DNA of 64,000 bases from Cyathus striatus (GCA_025738555.1 JAOVFP010000003.1:2418001-2482000), one strand, 5' to 3'. Shown: positions 23,525 through 37,800, counted from the first letter of the stretch. The notes: generated by a model from the sequence alone, not told the origin. Made by a program: numbers and translations.

Positions 23525-23581
23525 GCTTTTGGCACGACATAAATACCTGGGACGTATCGTGAGCCTTGTTCACTGCTCGAT

Positions 23582-26500
23582 ATGGCATTACACTGGAATC
23601 TGTGGTCTACTATGCAGTGGGATTATTCTCCGTACGTCTTTGTCACTTTCTCCTCTAACCTTTGGTGTTCAAACGTTCAACGTTCACTCGTCATATCCTT
23701 AGATCTGTTTTGGATGTTCCATCTTTCGTGTCACTCATCTCTATCATTGTCTTAGCTAGTGCCTTTTCTGGTAGAAAGGCACTCAGAGACCTTAGTCGTG
23801 ATGAATCTTATGAAGAACATACCTTCCTCTCACGTCTACGCTTTAATTTCAAGTGCGAGGAATACGTCATAACCTGCTACGAAATCATACGTGTTTTAGG
23901 GGTCACCTTTCTACTTGTCTTGTCTCTTGTTTCCTTCTTCGAGAAGCAAGACATCCAGAATGCAGCAGCTGTTATCACTTACGTGCGTGTGTACCGCTTT
24001 AATTCTTATGTATGTCGCTGATAGGGCCTCTGCGTAGTACTACTGTTTCCTGCTCTCAGCAGCCTTCTTTGTGAACACCAGACTAAGCACCCGTAGTTCC
24101 TTGACGAATCACCTCAGTACAGTGCTGGGGTCGATGTTTTTGATCTACGTCTATCTCGACCTCCACTATTTAGCCACGTATAACGAGTCTCCAGTTCATG
24201 ATTCCTGGCATACATGGACCAGGATCGCGCTGCTATCTCTTGTAGGCGGTAGTATTCCGATGTTTATCCCTGGGCGCTACGTTCCTGTGGACAGAAAGGT
24301 AACCAATTAGTTATCTGCTTCCAAGTGTTTGCTCAAACACGTACTCAGGACCCTCATACCCCGCCTCCAGATCAAACAGCTTCAGTATTCTCGCTTCTGA
24401 CGTATAGCTTTCTCAACCACATCGTCTGGCTCGGGTATCGTGTCCCACGTATCTCGCTTGAAGACCTTCCTCCGTTAGCAGATTACAATCATGCAAAGGT
24501 TATCATAAAGAAGGCTTTCCACGTAAGCCCTATCTTATGCGCGATAGCTATGGTTTCCTCGATTTATTACCTACCTAGCACTTGGATCCAGACGATATCA
24601 CGAATCGTCGTCATGTATTCTTTAATCTTCTCCGCGCATTCAAATGGCAGTTGTCCCTCTTATCAGTGCCTCTTCTTACTCAAACAGTGTCCAATTTTTC
24701 GTTCCCGCTGGCCATCAATAATCTTCTGGAGTAAGTATTTGTTCGCTATGCTTCCCGAGCTCGTGCTTAGCTATAACTCGAATAGAACACTGAAACCCTC
24801 TCGGGAACAGGCTGCATTTCGCCCATGGGTCTGGGTCGCATTGCTTTTCGTAGGTCCCATGGCTTCTGCGTTCAGCCTTGAGATGTACTTCTACTATTCG
24901 GTAGGAATCCTAACTCGACATATTTCTATCTACTAATCGCTTTGGCTTCAGAAACGTCTTGTGATTCAAGTGGAAGCGCTGCTAACTCAGGTTATGTTTG
25001 AGCGCGTGCTAAAAATGCCGTTGGACAGTGGTGGGTTAACCAACACCTCAAATAACGCGGGAGATTCCATCGCTCCCACCTTTGAACCAGAAGCTCGACA
25101 GGGTATTAAGTCAGAAGTATGGGATCCTGGATCCTCTGGCTAGATTTAATATGCTCATATATTTCCATGTAGGCTCATAATATGGCTGGTAAAATTAGCA
25201 GCCTCGTCACTACAGATATGACCAACATCGGTAACGCCATCGACTTTGTATGCCTTCTGGTCTACATTCCTCCACACATCATCATCGGTGTGTGGTTCCT
25301 CTACTCTATTCTCGGCTGGAGGTGCGACATCTCGTATTTATTCTGAGATGTTGTCTGACAATTCTTGTACAGTTCAGTTGTTGGTTTGTCTGTGCTGGTT
25401 GCTTTCCTTGCGCTGCCCACGTATATTGCGAAGATCTCACAGGGAGTGGAGTCTATTCGTATGAAGAATACAGATGCGAGAGTGCAAGCTGTTAGTGAGG
25501 GTACGTTGTCATCGTTAGATATTGATAGACTTTGACACTGGCTATGTAGCGCTGAATCTTGCTAGGATGGTCAAGTTATTTGGCTGGGAAGACAAGATGG
25601 AGAACACACTTGGTAGATGGCGGGAAGACGAGCTCCGATGGATAAAGAAACGTGAAATACTGGGCATCGGACGGAAGTTGTCGAAGTTAGTTCTCTGGGC
25701 TCTCGTAAAGGCATTGACTGATCATACTGTACAGCACTATTATCACCGTATCTACTATGTTAACAACATACATGGTACAGTAAGTACTCTTTCATTTCTA
25801 ATATGATATTATTGCTGACTACTGTTCTACCCAGTGTAAGTACTCTTCTGTGTGGTAATATTATCTACGACCAATTATCTCCTTCAGACATTAGTGTTCA
25901 AGAAAGAGCTGAGCGCTGCCGCAGTATTCAGTTCTGCTGCGGTATTCAGTACACTTCAAAACGTGCTCAATCTCTCATTCCAGGTTGTGGGGCAGTTTGT
26001 TACCGGAAAAGTTTCTATGGACAGAGTCAACGAGTTTCTAAACGAGGTTGGCTTATTATCCACAAATGCTGACGCCTCTAACACCAACGGCATTCTGCTA
26101 CAGACTGAGATATTGGAAAAGAAGTCCCAGGAGCAAGGTTCGGATTTGATAGGATTCTATAATGCTTCTTTCTCTTGGAGTCGATCTGGATACCTGTCTT
26201 CCGATCAGTTTCACTTGAAAGTTCCTGGGGAGTTAGTATTGAAGCCTGGCACTTTCAACGTTATCCTTGGACCAACAGCCTCAGGAAAAACATCGCTTCT
26301 CATGGCTCTCTTAGGTGCCGTTGCTCATACACGCTCTATGAATATGCAATAGCTAACCCTCCACAACTTAGGCGAAATGAAATTTTCCATTCTTACACTT
26401 GATGGGTGGTACAATCTTCCGCGACATCAGGGAGTAGCTTATGCCGCCCAGGAATCATGGATTCTGAATATGACCATTCGCGTACATTGTTTCTCGTTTT

Positions 26501-29500
26501 GAATACGTATTCATCATGTTAACTATGATCTCACAGGAAAACATTATATTTGGATCGGTTTACGATGAAGAACGTTACAACAAAGTGGTTATGCAGTGCT
26601 GCTTAGAGGGCGACCTGGCCGAGTTTCCTGCAGGAGACAACACTGAGGTTGGAGAGAAGGGGGTAACCCTGAGCGGCGGCCAGAAGGCACGGATTACGTT
26701 GGCACGGGCTGTGTATTCTCAATCGAGAATCCTCCTTCTTGACGACGTATTAGCAGCATTGGAGTAAGTTCTATGCATTTAGTACGTTACTCGCTTAACA
26801 TGGGCTTTAGCGTAAGAACGACAAAATGGATTGTCGACAAATGTTTTAAAGGGGACATAGTTAAAGGACGAACTGTTCTTCTCATCGTACGTTAACCATC
26901 TTAATAGCTACGCCGGATGCCGCTGAATGTTGCTGTAGACACATAATTTGAACGTCATACGGCCTGTGGCGGATACCCTCATAACTATTTCGAAAGGAGA
27001 TGTCCGTTTGACCGAAAACGCCGAGTTTAATAATGAAGTCAGTGATACTTCAGAAACTTTTACTGTATATCACCCGAACACTTTTGAGTCTGAGACAGCC
27101 GGAAGTCAGCTCAAAGATGACCTAAAAGTTGCGAACGGAAAACTAGTAATGCAAGAGGAAGTTACAGTGGGGCATGTGAAATGGGAAACTGGTTTATCTT
27201 CATTGACCCGAGCAAAGGCAGTCCCTGATGTATATGATGTAGCTCGGATGTACCTCTCAGCACTTTGTGGGAGGTATTCTTTATTAGTGATACCTACATT
27301 CATTGTGGGACTATTATTAAATGAAGTGTTGGTCACTGCACAATTATGGTTCCTTGGTCAGTGGGGAAACGCTTATGATACAGTTCCTGCGGATCGTGTA
27401 CTGGCTACATGGTGAGTGAATTGTTGCGCGATACATTCAAGTTAGGTATATATATTGATTCATGGGTAACAACTACAAGGTATCTAACTGTATATGGTGG
27501 GCCTACGTTTCTTTGAACGAACGCCCACGCTGATCTGGAGCCCATTAGGAACCCTCTCACTTGCTTCCGTTATCTTGTCGTTCATTTTATCCGTTGCCTT
27601 TATCTTACGGGGCGTTACTGCATCGAAGAGTATTCACAATGAACTGATACACTCAATCTTGCATTCTACATTGCGGTATGAAACATATTTTTCCTTCTAC
27701 GAGTAACGAAAGCGACTTACAAAAACTTCTGTACGAAGATGGCTTGATATGACCCCGACTTCGCGAATCCTTGCGCGTTGCACCCAGGATATAGGAACAA
27801 GTAAGCCGTATGAATCGATGTAATCATTAAGCTCTGACGGCTAGGATCTGTTCAGTTGATGACGCAATACCCTCCTACCTGAAGTGGCTATTTGATATGA
27901 TCGCATTAATGCTAGTGAAACTGGGCATGATTGTGTTTATAACACCGATATTCCTTGTTCCCGGTCTACTGGTAGCTATGGCTGGTGCATGGATCTGCAA
28001 CTTCTATATCGCATCCCAGCTATCTATTAATCGTGAAAGTTCGAAAACCAAAGCTCCTATTTTGGACCAGTACGTACAGGCCGTTGAGTTTGTTAATCTT
28101 TTCCGGCTAACTTAGCCCAAGTTTCGTAACTCTTTCGACGGGACTCGGTAAGCATCGCTAAGTGCATTCGACTGGAGAAATTCATGCTCAAATAGTACTC
28201 TAGTTTCTATTCGAGCTTATGGTATCCAAGCACTTGTTAACGAAGAGCTACGGTCTCGTGTAGACAGGCAGACCCGAGCATATTTGGTGCTCGAAAACTT
28301 GACTCGTTGGATCACTATACGCATCACTTTCATTTCAGCTGCATTTAACAGCTCATTGGCTGCATACCTGGTTTTCTCCCCGTCATATAATCACTCACTA
28401 TCAGACATAGGCGTTTCACTGAATATGGCAGGCATCTTCACGGGGACAATCCTTTACGTGGTCAGAGTTTATAACGAATTGGAAGTAAAAGGTAAGAAGT
28501 TTCAATTAGTTCCTTGTAAGTTTGTACACTTGCCTACAACATTGATGATTGAATAGCAAATAGGTGAATAATTCTCGAATCGTTCATATACTCCAGCTTA
28601 CACACGCATCAGTCTTGAACGAGTACACCAGTACACGCATATCAGTCAAGAAACTACACCTTCCAGAAAAGGAGTCCCGCCAGCGTATTGGCCAGCTAGT
28701 GGAGAACTTCGCGTTAGCAACCTCTCAGCTAGTTATGAAGATGGACCTTTTGTATTGCGTGACTTGTCATTTAATATCCGCTCTGGTGAACACATTGGAA
28801 TTGGTATGGTCAGGAAGGTCTACAAGTATTACCTTAAAACTGATGCCGTTGACAGTTGGCCGAACTGGTTCTGGAAAGGTGAGGCTGTCTGTCATATATT
28901 CTTCGACCACAACTTGAATACATCCGCAGAGTTCCCTAGTTTTGTCTTTATTGCGCGCCATTCATACACGAGGCTCAATCTATTACGACGGAATAGAAGT
29001 AGGTGCACTTAACCTAGATGTTCTACGCTCAAAAATATCCGTAATTCCACAAACGGTACCTACACTGCTATCTTAGGGTTGGACACGAGATGCTAATTCA
29101 ATGCTGGCCACAGCCACAACTATTTACTGGCACCTTACGCGAAAATTTGGATCCTTTCTCCGAGTATGACGATGCGCATCTTCATAGTGCGCTCGAATCG
29201 TCGGGTTTCTTTACCCTTAGTGAACTTCCTGGATGTCAAAAGCTCGCTTTAGACACAATGATCCACAGTGGGGGCTCGGCGTTGTCTGTCGGGCAGCGCC
29301 AAATTCTGGCTCTTGCTCGAGCTATGGTCCATGAAAGTAAGGTTTTGATTCTCGACGAAGGTAAGTTTCATCCTTCCTCCGCTTTGATAGTAAGAGGTTC
29401 ATACGCGTTATTTATAGCAACGTCTTCCATTGGTTCGAACGTCACCCTTTCTTTTTACTTTTATTGATTCATAGCAGATCATCAAACCGATTCCATAATC

Positions 29501-29836
29501 CATTCTTCCCTTCATCATTTGCAGGGAGATATAACTATCCTTACTATTGCTCATCGACTCCATACAATCGCTGACGCAGACAGAATTGTACGTTTGCCTA
29601 CTAGTACATTAATAAAATCAACCGCACACTTACGTTAAAAATAGCTTGTTCTCGATAGTGGAAGGCTTGTACGTTGCTATGTATTTTATTTATCAGGTAC
29701 TAAACATATGTTTCAGGTCGAGTTTGATACACCACAAGCTTTAATGAGACATGAAAACGGGACTTTCAGGAAGATGGTGATTGACTCAGGAGAACAAGAT
29801 CGATTAGAAGACTTGATGAAAGCTGCCAGGAAATAA
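23582..29836 (+). CDS. ABCC-type (MRP/YOR1-like) ABC transporter, copy 1
   Basis: About twenty short introns; the exons join to a protein of roughly 1,450 residues. Layout: a short N-terminal membrane region; a linker [20 protein letters not shown] typical of Agaricomycete ABCC proteins; TMD1 with LNLARMVKLFGWE near 25555; NBD1 with Walker A GPTASGKT (26269-26292), LSGGQ near 26670 and Walker [16 protein letters not shown]2; and NBD2 with Walker A GRTGSGK near 28860, signature LSVGQ near 29285, DEATSSI split by an intron, and H-loop TIAHRLHTI near 29550. The protein ends LMKAARK. Such pumps export conjugates or xenobiotics at the plasma or vacuolar membrane; the substrate here is unknown. It forms a tandem pair with the gene at 31877. 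The first of two in-frame ATGs was chosen. No disabling change was found. Confidence 0.9.
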
Positions 29837-30540
29837 AAATTCATATCCATTTTTATTTTTTATTGTATTATACGGTCAGGAAACATGGACTCTTCTCTAA
29901 TGATTTAAATGAACGCCTCTTCTACCAATACTAGTGCCATTGTACCATATTCGACGTTGAGGCGACTGATGAAATTGGTAGTGGTCTACGTAAGCAAGTG
30001 AAATTATATATTATGTTTTTGATAATTGCCTGCCACTTGAGACTTAGTCTCTCGAGGCACAGGGGCAATTTCATATGTGTTTTTACCTTAAGTTCTCCGT
30101 CTCTTCTCTTCGTGTTCTCTTCTACATCTCACAGATAGCTCGATAGTCTTTGACTTCGAGCTTTGCTTTTTCACCCATCCTTCCACTTAACCCTTTCTCT
30201 TTACTTTTCATATATCGTTGTACACTTGTATTTAGCTACTACTCACCTTTGCCGGCTTGAGCTCAGCCCTTCAAAAGCCTTTTGGGGTTCGTGCGAGAGA
30301 GCTAGGGTGACCAAATACACTTATTTGCACGCAACTCTCTTTAATCCGGCTGAACTCAAAGCTCGGACCATTTAGCCCTTGATTACACCCGGCTTCGCAT
30401 TCACGAGCAAACCGTAGATACGCAACTTACGCGCCACCACTACTGTGGGAGACCTGTCTAGGTCGCAGGTGGGTTTCACGTGCCCGTATTTAGTGATCAC
30501 GCGATCACGTGGGGGCCGTGGTTTCGAACTGCTCCCGACC
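29837..30540. other. Intergenic between ABC copy 1 and the MULE-like element
   Basis: AT-rich 3' sequence of copy 1 (TTTTTATTTTTTATTG near 29850) is followed by a CT-rich stretch at 30090-30230. No gene is seen. Confidence 0.45.
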
Positions 30541-30549
30541 GCCTTCGAC

Positions 30550-31601
30550 TAGTCCGGAAGCCGAACCGTCTAAGACGAGAACACGCTGGCGTCACATGAC
30601 TGGCGTGGGGGTATCTCGTCGATAGACGGTCCGGTAAAATTGGTCAAATTTGAAACAGGCGTCCCTTACGCGCCCACTTCCCTCACTCGCTCACTCAATA
30701 CACCTGTTCCTCCCCTTGTCCCTTCCGTTCTCTACGCAAGTTGACTTACATAAACGTCGAAGAATACCCTCAAACCTCTAATTACACCAAGAAACCCAAT
30801 AAAAGCACTTCATCCAACGTAACGAGGCCAGCACAAGTACATCCAAAGCACATCATTACCCAGATTCAAGCAGGCTGGAGGGGTCAGGGAGTGTTAGCAG
30901 TGGTGAAGGTGATCTATTTGTTGAGGAAGGGTCTGTGAAAACCACAGGTGCATGGGTGATAATTTCATTGCTTACTTTTAGTGATGCTGAACTAAATACC
31001 GAGCAAACCAAGAGCAAACTGAGACCAAATCTCAAGCGATCTCAAGTTGAAGTTTGGTTACGAAGGTCTCTGAGATTTTATATTTATTCAAGACGGTGTA
31101 CATAAGTTTTGTATTGTGAATTGTACATAACAATAAAAGATCTTTGCTGTTCTTAATCTTCTATGCGTGCAGTATAGTTTGAAATTGCGAGCATTGGTAG
31201 TTAGTCGTAATATGGGGGTCATCTAATCTTTCAATAGCGGGTATTTCTTGAAAAGGGCTCGAGTTTGCATAGGGAAAGGGAACTAAGGCGGACAGTTTCT
31301 GTGCTTCAAGTTGTACTGCAGTACAACGTGCTGGCTGGTTAAAGTGCTTTTGTTGGTCTTCTTGGTGTAATTAGATGTTTGCATGTTTTCATCAATGCTT
31401 GGGAAGTTAGCTTGCGTATAGGATAGAGGGGACAAGGGGAGGAACAGATGTATTGAGGGAGCGAGCGAGGGAAGTGGGCGCGTAAGGGACGCCTGTTTCA
31501 AATTTGACCAATTTTACCGGACCGTCTATCGACGAGATACCCCCACGCCAGTCATGTGACGCCAGCGTGATCTCGTTTTAGACGGTTCGGCTTCCGGACT
31601 A
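30550..31601. mobile_element. Mutator-like (MULE/TIR-MITE) element, 9-bp target duplications
   Basis: The first roughly 270 bp (30550-30820) reappear in reverse complement at about 31330-31601. The outer 90 bp are nearly identical and similarity fades inward. The termini are TAGTCCGGAAGCCG and its complement. The flanking 9-bp word GCCTTCGAC occurs exactly on both sides (30541-30549 and 31602-31610). Long terminal inverted repeats with a 9-bp duplication are the hallmark of Mutator-like elements. The 500-bp core has no long open frame, so it is non-autonomous. It lies between the two ABC genes and ends about 275 bp before the second start codon. Confidence 0.85.
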
Positions 31602-31876
31602 GCCTTCGACAACTTCTACAGGTACAACTTCTATGCGATGGAAACAGATTCTTGTCAACATTGAGCACCGGGCCGTAGTGATCTATGAAACTTGCCCACG
31701 ATCAAGGAAGTTGCGATATTAGAATACCATCATATTCCGCAGTTCCGTGGCAGTCGAAGGTTCCACCTAGCGCAGGGTACAGGGCACAGTTGACAGGTTG
31801 CGTAGCACCTCGAGCGCGTAAGCATCTTTTAACATAAATACTGCGGGCTGAAAGTAATTCACGTTCATAATTCGAC

Positions 31877-34800
31877 ATGACATTGCACCCTCTGCAATTG
31901 GACTATTCACCGTATGTACTTGATTAATGGTTCAATTACCCTGCGTTCGCCGTTAACCCATTATTTCCGTAGATCTGTTCTCGACGTTCCACCTCTCGTA
32001 TCTTTTATCTCTGCGATTGTCTTTTCTGCCCAGGTTTACGGTAGCCGGACACTGGATCGTAGTGATCTTGGCGATGAAAGCGCTCGCGAGGACGATAATA
32101 CTACCTTCTCGTGTCTACATGTTAATTTTAGACCTGAAGAACGCACAATAACGTACTATGAAATCCTGCGCATTCTCGGGATCGCTAGTCTACTTTCATT
32201 AGCTCTTATCTCCTTGTCCCCACAGCAATATGTTCAGAATGCAGCTCCTATTGTTACTTATGTGCGTGTATAACACATCTTACTTACATGTCTTACGCCT
32301 AACCTTCTCCGTGCAGTTCTATTGCTTTTTACTCAGTATCGCTTTCTTCCTCAGTACCGAGCCATCTACCCGTAGCTCCTTAACTAATCACCTCAACACA
32401 ATTCTTGGTTTGACATTTGCGATATATATCTACCATGACCTACACTACTTAGGCACCTACTACGAATCTCAAGCTCATACTTCTTGGCAGACATTGGTCA
32501 GAATCGCACTCCTGTCGATCGTGGGCGGTATTGTTCCACTGTTTATCCCTGGACGCTACATTCCGGTAGACAATAAGGTAATGAAATGACATCTCTACTT
32601 TGAAGTGCCTGTTCAACCACGTACACAGGACCCGCGTCCACCACCTCCAGACCAAACAGCGTCGATATTGTCGCTCCTCACCTACAGTTTTCTCAATCAT
32701 ATTGTATGGCTTGGGTACCGTGTCCCACATATCGCGTTTGAAGACCTCCCTCCCTTGGCAGATTATGACCATGTCAAATATCTTAGGAAGAAAGCGTTCC
32801 GTGTAAGCTCCACCTTCCTCGTATTTTCCAACGTGTCTGTCAACTCTTTTTCATTATAGTACTTGGACCCAGACGACATTACGAATCGTCGGCACATATT
32901 CTTTAACCTTGTCCGCGCATTCAGATGGGAGATTGCTGTTTTGTCAATGCCCATGCTTGTTCGGGCAGTAGCAAATTTTTCATACCCTCTAGCCATCAAT
33001 CAGCTGCTTGGAACATTAAAAGCTACCGAAGAACAAGCGATGATTCGTCCTTGGGTATGGGTTGCATTGCTGTTTATAGGGCCAATGACGTCTTCGCTGT
33101 GCCTTGAGTTGTATTTCTACTTTTCGGTATGGATATCTACTCGATGCTTTTTCTATTGCTAAGTTGCACTTCTATAGAAACGCTTTGTCATTCAAATGGA
33201 AGCACTCATCATGCATACAATATTTGAGCGTGTATTGAAGATTTCCGTGGTCAGTGGTGGCCAAACGCATGGTGCTGACAACTTTGCTACCACTGTTCCA
33301 GGACATAAGCACGATGTGAAATCAGAGGTGTGATCGATGCGTATATCCTGGATAGCGGAATATGCTCACATAGTACATTACAAGGCCCACAATTTGTTTG
33401 GAAAGATCAGCAGCCTCGTTACCACAGACATGATTAATATTGGACTGTCCATCGACATCATCTGCATTTTAGTCTATATACCACCGCATTTTATCATCGG
33501 AGTATGGTTTCTCTATTCTATTCTCGGGTGGAGGTGAGATATTGTCTTTTTTCTATGACGTTCTCTGACGGTTATAAAGTTCTATCATTGGCCTATCTAC
33601 ACTAGTGGCTTTTCTTGCACTCCCTGCATATATAGCAAAGACATCTCAGAGAGTAGAAACTGTTCGTATGAAGTTCACCGATGCAAGGGTGCAAGCTGTG
33701 ACCGAGGGTACGTCATGTATCTCTTTTGAGTTCCAACGAAGTATATTGATGCTCGTGAATACCTAGCTCTAAATCTTGCGCGGATGATTAAGCTCTTTGG
33801 CTGGGAAAACAAAATGGAGAAGACGCTTAACGGACGGCGAGAAGAAGAGCTCATGTGGATAAAGAAGCGTGAACTTCTTTCTGTGGGACTCAAGTTGTCG
33901 AAGTGTGTCTTCAACATTAGCATGCAAGCATTTTCTGACGATTAGAACAGTATTGTTGCCACAATGATTACCATGTTAACAACATATCTGGTACAGTAAG
34001 TGCTTATCCTCTTTGTGTTGCGAAAATATATTGATATGCTTCCAGTGTGAGTAATGTTTTGAGTGAAGCGAGCGTTTACTACTTCGCGTTGGGTTGATGT
34101 TCTCTTCCAGACAGTGGTATTCAAGAAAGAGCTTAGTACAGCAGCCGTATTCAGTTCCGCAGCAGTGTTTAGTACATTGCGTAGTATGCTCGAGCTCACA
34201 TTCCAGGTCATTCGGCAGGCTGTTACTGGAAAGGTATCCCTTGATAGAGTGAACGAATTCTTGACCAAGGTCTGTTCTTATTGAATTCTGGCTCTTTATC
34301 CAGTGCTCAATGAGTATTCCCCTGTAGTCGGACATATTGCAACAGGTGACTGAGCAGAAAGATGTTGGCTTGATTGGATTCCGTGACGCTGCATTCACCT
34401 GGAATAAACATGGAAATCTGTCTCATGAACAATTTCAGCTGAATGTCCATGGAGAACTTGCGTTGAAACATGGCTCCTTCAACGCTATTGTCGGTCCAAC
34501 TGCTTCGGGGAAGACATCCCTTCTTATGGCTCTATTAGGTACTATTTTCTGCGCAGACTTTCTACAGACTTAAGTTAAATATATCACAGGCGAAATGAAT
34601 TTCTCCCCTCTGTCTCTGGATGGTTGGTATAATCTTCCTCGAGCCTATGGAGTTGCGTATGCTGCTCAAGAATCATGGGTTCTGAATATGACTATTCGGG
34701 TCAGTTGACATTAAGTGCTTTGTTTATTTCTCATTCACAGTCGTTTTCAGGACAATATCATATTTGGATCGGTGTTTGATGAAGATCGGTACCAGAAGGT

Positions 34801-37800
34801 GGTTATGCAATGCTGTTTGGAGGCTGATCTAGCTGAGCTTCCGGCCGGAGATAACACTGAAGTTGGTGAGAAGGGCGTAACATTGAGTGGCGGTCAGAAG
34901 GCACGGATTACACTGGCGCGAGCTGTGTACTCTCAAGCGAGCATTCTTCTTCTCGACGATGTGCTAGCGGCACTGGAGTAAGTCCCACGTCTCTGCGATG
35001 TTCCAAACTTAATACGGCTATCTAGCATAAGAACGGCAAAATGGATTGTCGAAAAATGCTTTAAAGGGGACTTAATTAAAGGAAGAACTGTCCTACTTGT
35101 TGTATGTTGCTCTTTTTCTTAGCCGATATTCCTGCTAAAATTGCTAGACCCATAATGTGAACATCATACACCATGTCGCAGATGCCTTTGTAGCGATTTC
35201 AAACCAGGGAGAAGTCTGTTTGACAGAAAACACAGACTTCAATATTAATATTGCGGACATCAATGCTTCGGAGACTTTTTCAGAACATCAATCAACCACT
35301 CTTGATAGTGAGGTTACCAACGCTGCAATGCAAGATGACATGAATGGTACCGATGGTAAACTGGTAGTCCAGGAAGAAGTGGCGATAGGTCGTGTAAATT
35401 GGGAAACAGGTATATTTTATTGGAACTGACAAAAAGCCGGGCCGTCTCTGATATGTGTTTAGTTCGTATGTATCTCTCAGCACTGTGTGGCAGATACCCG
35501 CTTTTTGCGATCCCTACATTCATTTTAGGGCTCCTATCAACCGAGGCTCTGACTACTGCACAAGTATGGTTCCTTGGTCAATGGGGGAATGCTTACGATA
35601 CAACTCCTATGGGTCATGTCCCCGCCACTTGGTTAGCACCTGTTATGACGCATCAGTATATACCGTTCTAAAAATTAACCCAGGTATCTGAGTATATATG
35701 GTACTGATGTGCATTTCTTTAAAATAACACTCAGACTTACGGTAGTGTTTAAACAGGAACCCTATCGATTGTTTCTGTTGCTTTATCTTTCGTGTTATTG
35801 GTTGCCTTCATCTCGCAGGGTATCGCGGCATCGAAGCAGATTCATGGCCGATTAATTCATTCAGTGTTACATGCTACTCTTCGGTATGAAATCAAATTAC
35901 TTTAATTGGAATAACTCACCTAAATCTTCTATCATGGAAAGATGGCTCGATATGACACCGACATCGCGAATCCTCGCGCGATGTACTCAGGATATCGGAA
36001 CAAGTAAGTAGCAAGAGACACGAAATGTAAATTTAGTTCTAACTATCTGCGTGGCAGTTGACAGCACGTTGCCCACCTATTTGAAGTGGCTATTTGACAT
36101 GATAGCAGTAATGCTAGTAAAACTTGGCATGATTGTATTTATAACACCAGCATTTCTGCTTCCAGGAATACTGGTAGCAATAGCGGGTGCTTGGCTCTCC
36201 AATTTCTATATCGCCTCCCAGCTTTCGATTAATCGCGAGGCTTCTAGAGCAAAGGCACCGATTATAGATCAGTGCGTACATGTTAAACTTGCTGCTTATT
36301 GCATCAGGATGACACGGTGAAAAGTTTCGTAACTCTCACGACCGGCCTTGGTAAGCGCTATCATACCCGGACTAAAAACTTCAACGCTTATCATATCTTA
36401 GTTTCCATTAGAGCGTATGGCATCCAACCACTTGTGTTAGAAGAGCTCCGCTCTCGTGTCGATCGACAGACACGAGCGTCTTTGGTTCTCGAAAGCCTGA
36501 GTCGTTGGATCACAGTTCGCATCAGTTTTATTTCGGCCATGTTTTCCAGTTCACTAGCCGCATATTTGGTTTTCTTACCATCATCGAGTCGCTCGTTATC
36601 GGACATAGGTGTTTCACTGGAAATGGCAGGGGTGTTCACGGGAATGATTTTCAACTTGGTCAGAGTCTACAATGAATTGGAAATAAAAGGCAAGAGCTAG
36701 CAAGCTCGGCTCGATTTTTCGTACTGACTGATCGCCTGAAATAGCTAACAGCCTTGAACGAGCGCACCAATATATGCAAATAGATCAAGAGCCTAAGCCT
36801 TCCAGTAGAGGAATACCTCCCGCGTACTGGCCGGCAAGTGGAGAGCTTCGCATTAGCAACCTTTCAGCTAGCTACAAGGAAAACGGGCCTACTGTTTTGC
36901 ACAATTTGTCGTTCAGCATTCGCTCTGGTGAGCATATTGGAATTGGTATGTTCATCTTGCCAATACAATACTTTTTTTAACTAATACTGGTTCATTTAAT
37001 AGTTGGCCGGACCGGTTCAGGAAAGGTCAGGTTGTTTTCCACATTTATCTGAACTACAGTTTGAACACATTCCGCAGAGTTCCCTGATATTATCGCTTTT
37101 GCGTTCCATCCATACCAGAGGTTCAGTATTCTATGACGGAATTGAGATAGGTACTCTTAACCTAGATGCTTTACGCTCTAAGATATCCGTGATTCCCCAA
37201 ACGGTACGTGAGCTATCTTCAACATGACTCTCAATCACTAAAAATGTGATCGTCGATAGCCCCAGCTGTTCACTGGCACTTTACGCGAAAATCTGGATCC
37301 CTTTTCCGAGTACGATGACGCACATTTGCATGGTGCACTCGAGTCGTCGGGGTTTTTTACTCTTAATGGACTCCCTGGGTTTCAGAAACTTGCATTGGAC
37401 ACTATGATTAATAATGGGGGATCGACATTGTCCGTCGGGCAGCGACAAATTTTGGCACTTGCGCGAGCTCTCGTTCGTGGAAGTAAAGTTTTAATTCTCG
37501 ATGAAGGTAAGTGGTACTGTTCTGCTTCTGGAAACATGTAATTAAGTCCTTTTTAGCAACGGCTTCAATTGGTTTGGACTTTATTTTCCTTACAACATTA
37601 ATTTGCTGATTTCTAGCAGATCACGAAACTGATTCCATAATTCATTCTTCTCTCCGTCGTCTGGAGGGCGAAATAACGATTCTTACTATCGCTCATCGAC
37701 TACATACAATTGCAGATGCTGACAAAGTTGTAAGAAAGTATGTTTTATTACAATTAGCCTTAAACTTACCGACTTATAGCTGGTCCTTGATAATGGAAAA

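Noticed and set aside
25730..25895. A possible 1-nt micro-exon in both ABC genes (the T between CCAG and GTAAGT or GTGAGT)
   Set aside because: A single intron starting at GTACAG and ending TTCAG or TCCAG joins TYM or TYL to TLVFKK or TVVFKK in frame in both copies, which is simpler.
27415..27535. A premature stop in ABC copy 1 after YLTVYG
   Set aside because: An intron GTGGGC...CATTAG restores the frame to GTLSLAS, matching copy 2, which has an intron at the same place.
35395..35465. A frameshift in ABC copy 2 after NWETG
   Set aside because: Removing an intron GTATAT...TTTAG restores the frame to [11 protein letters not shown]. Copy 1 has matching GT and AG at the same place, so the region is probably an intron in both.
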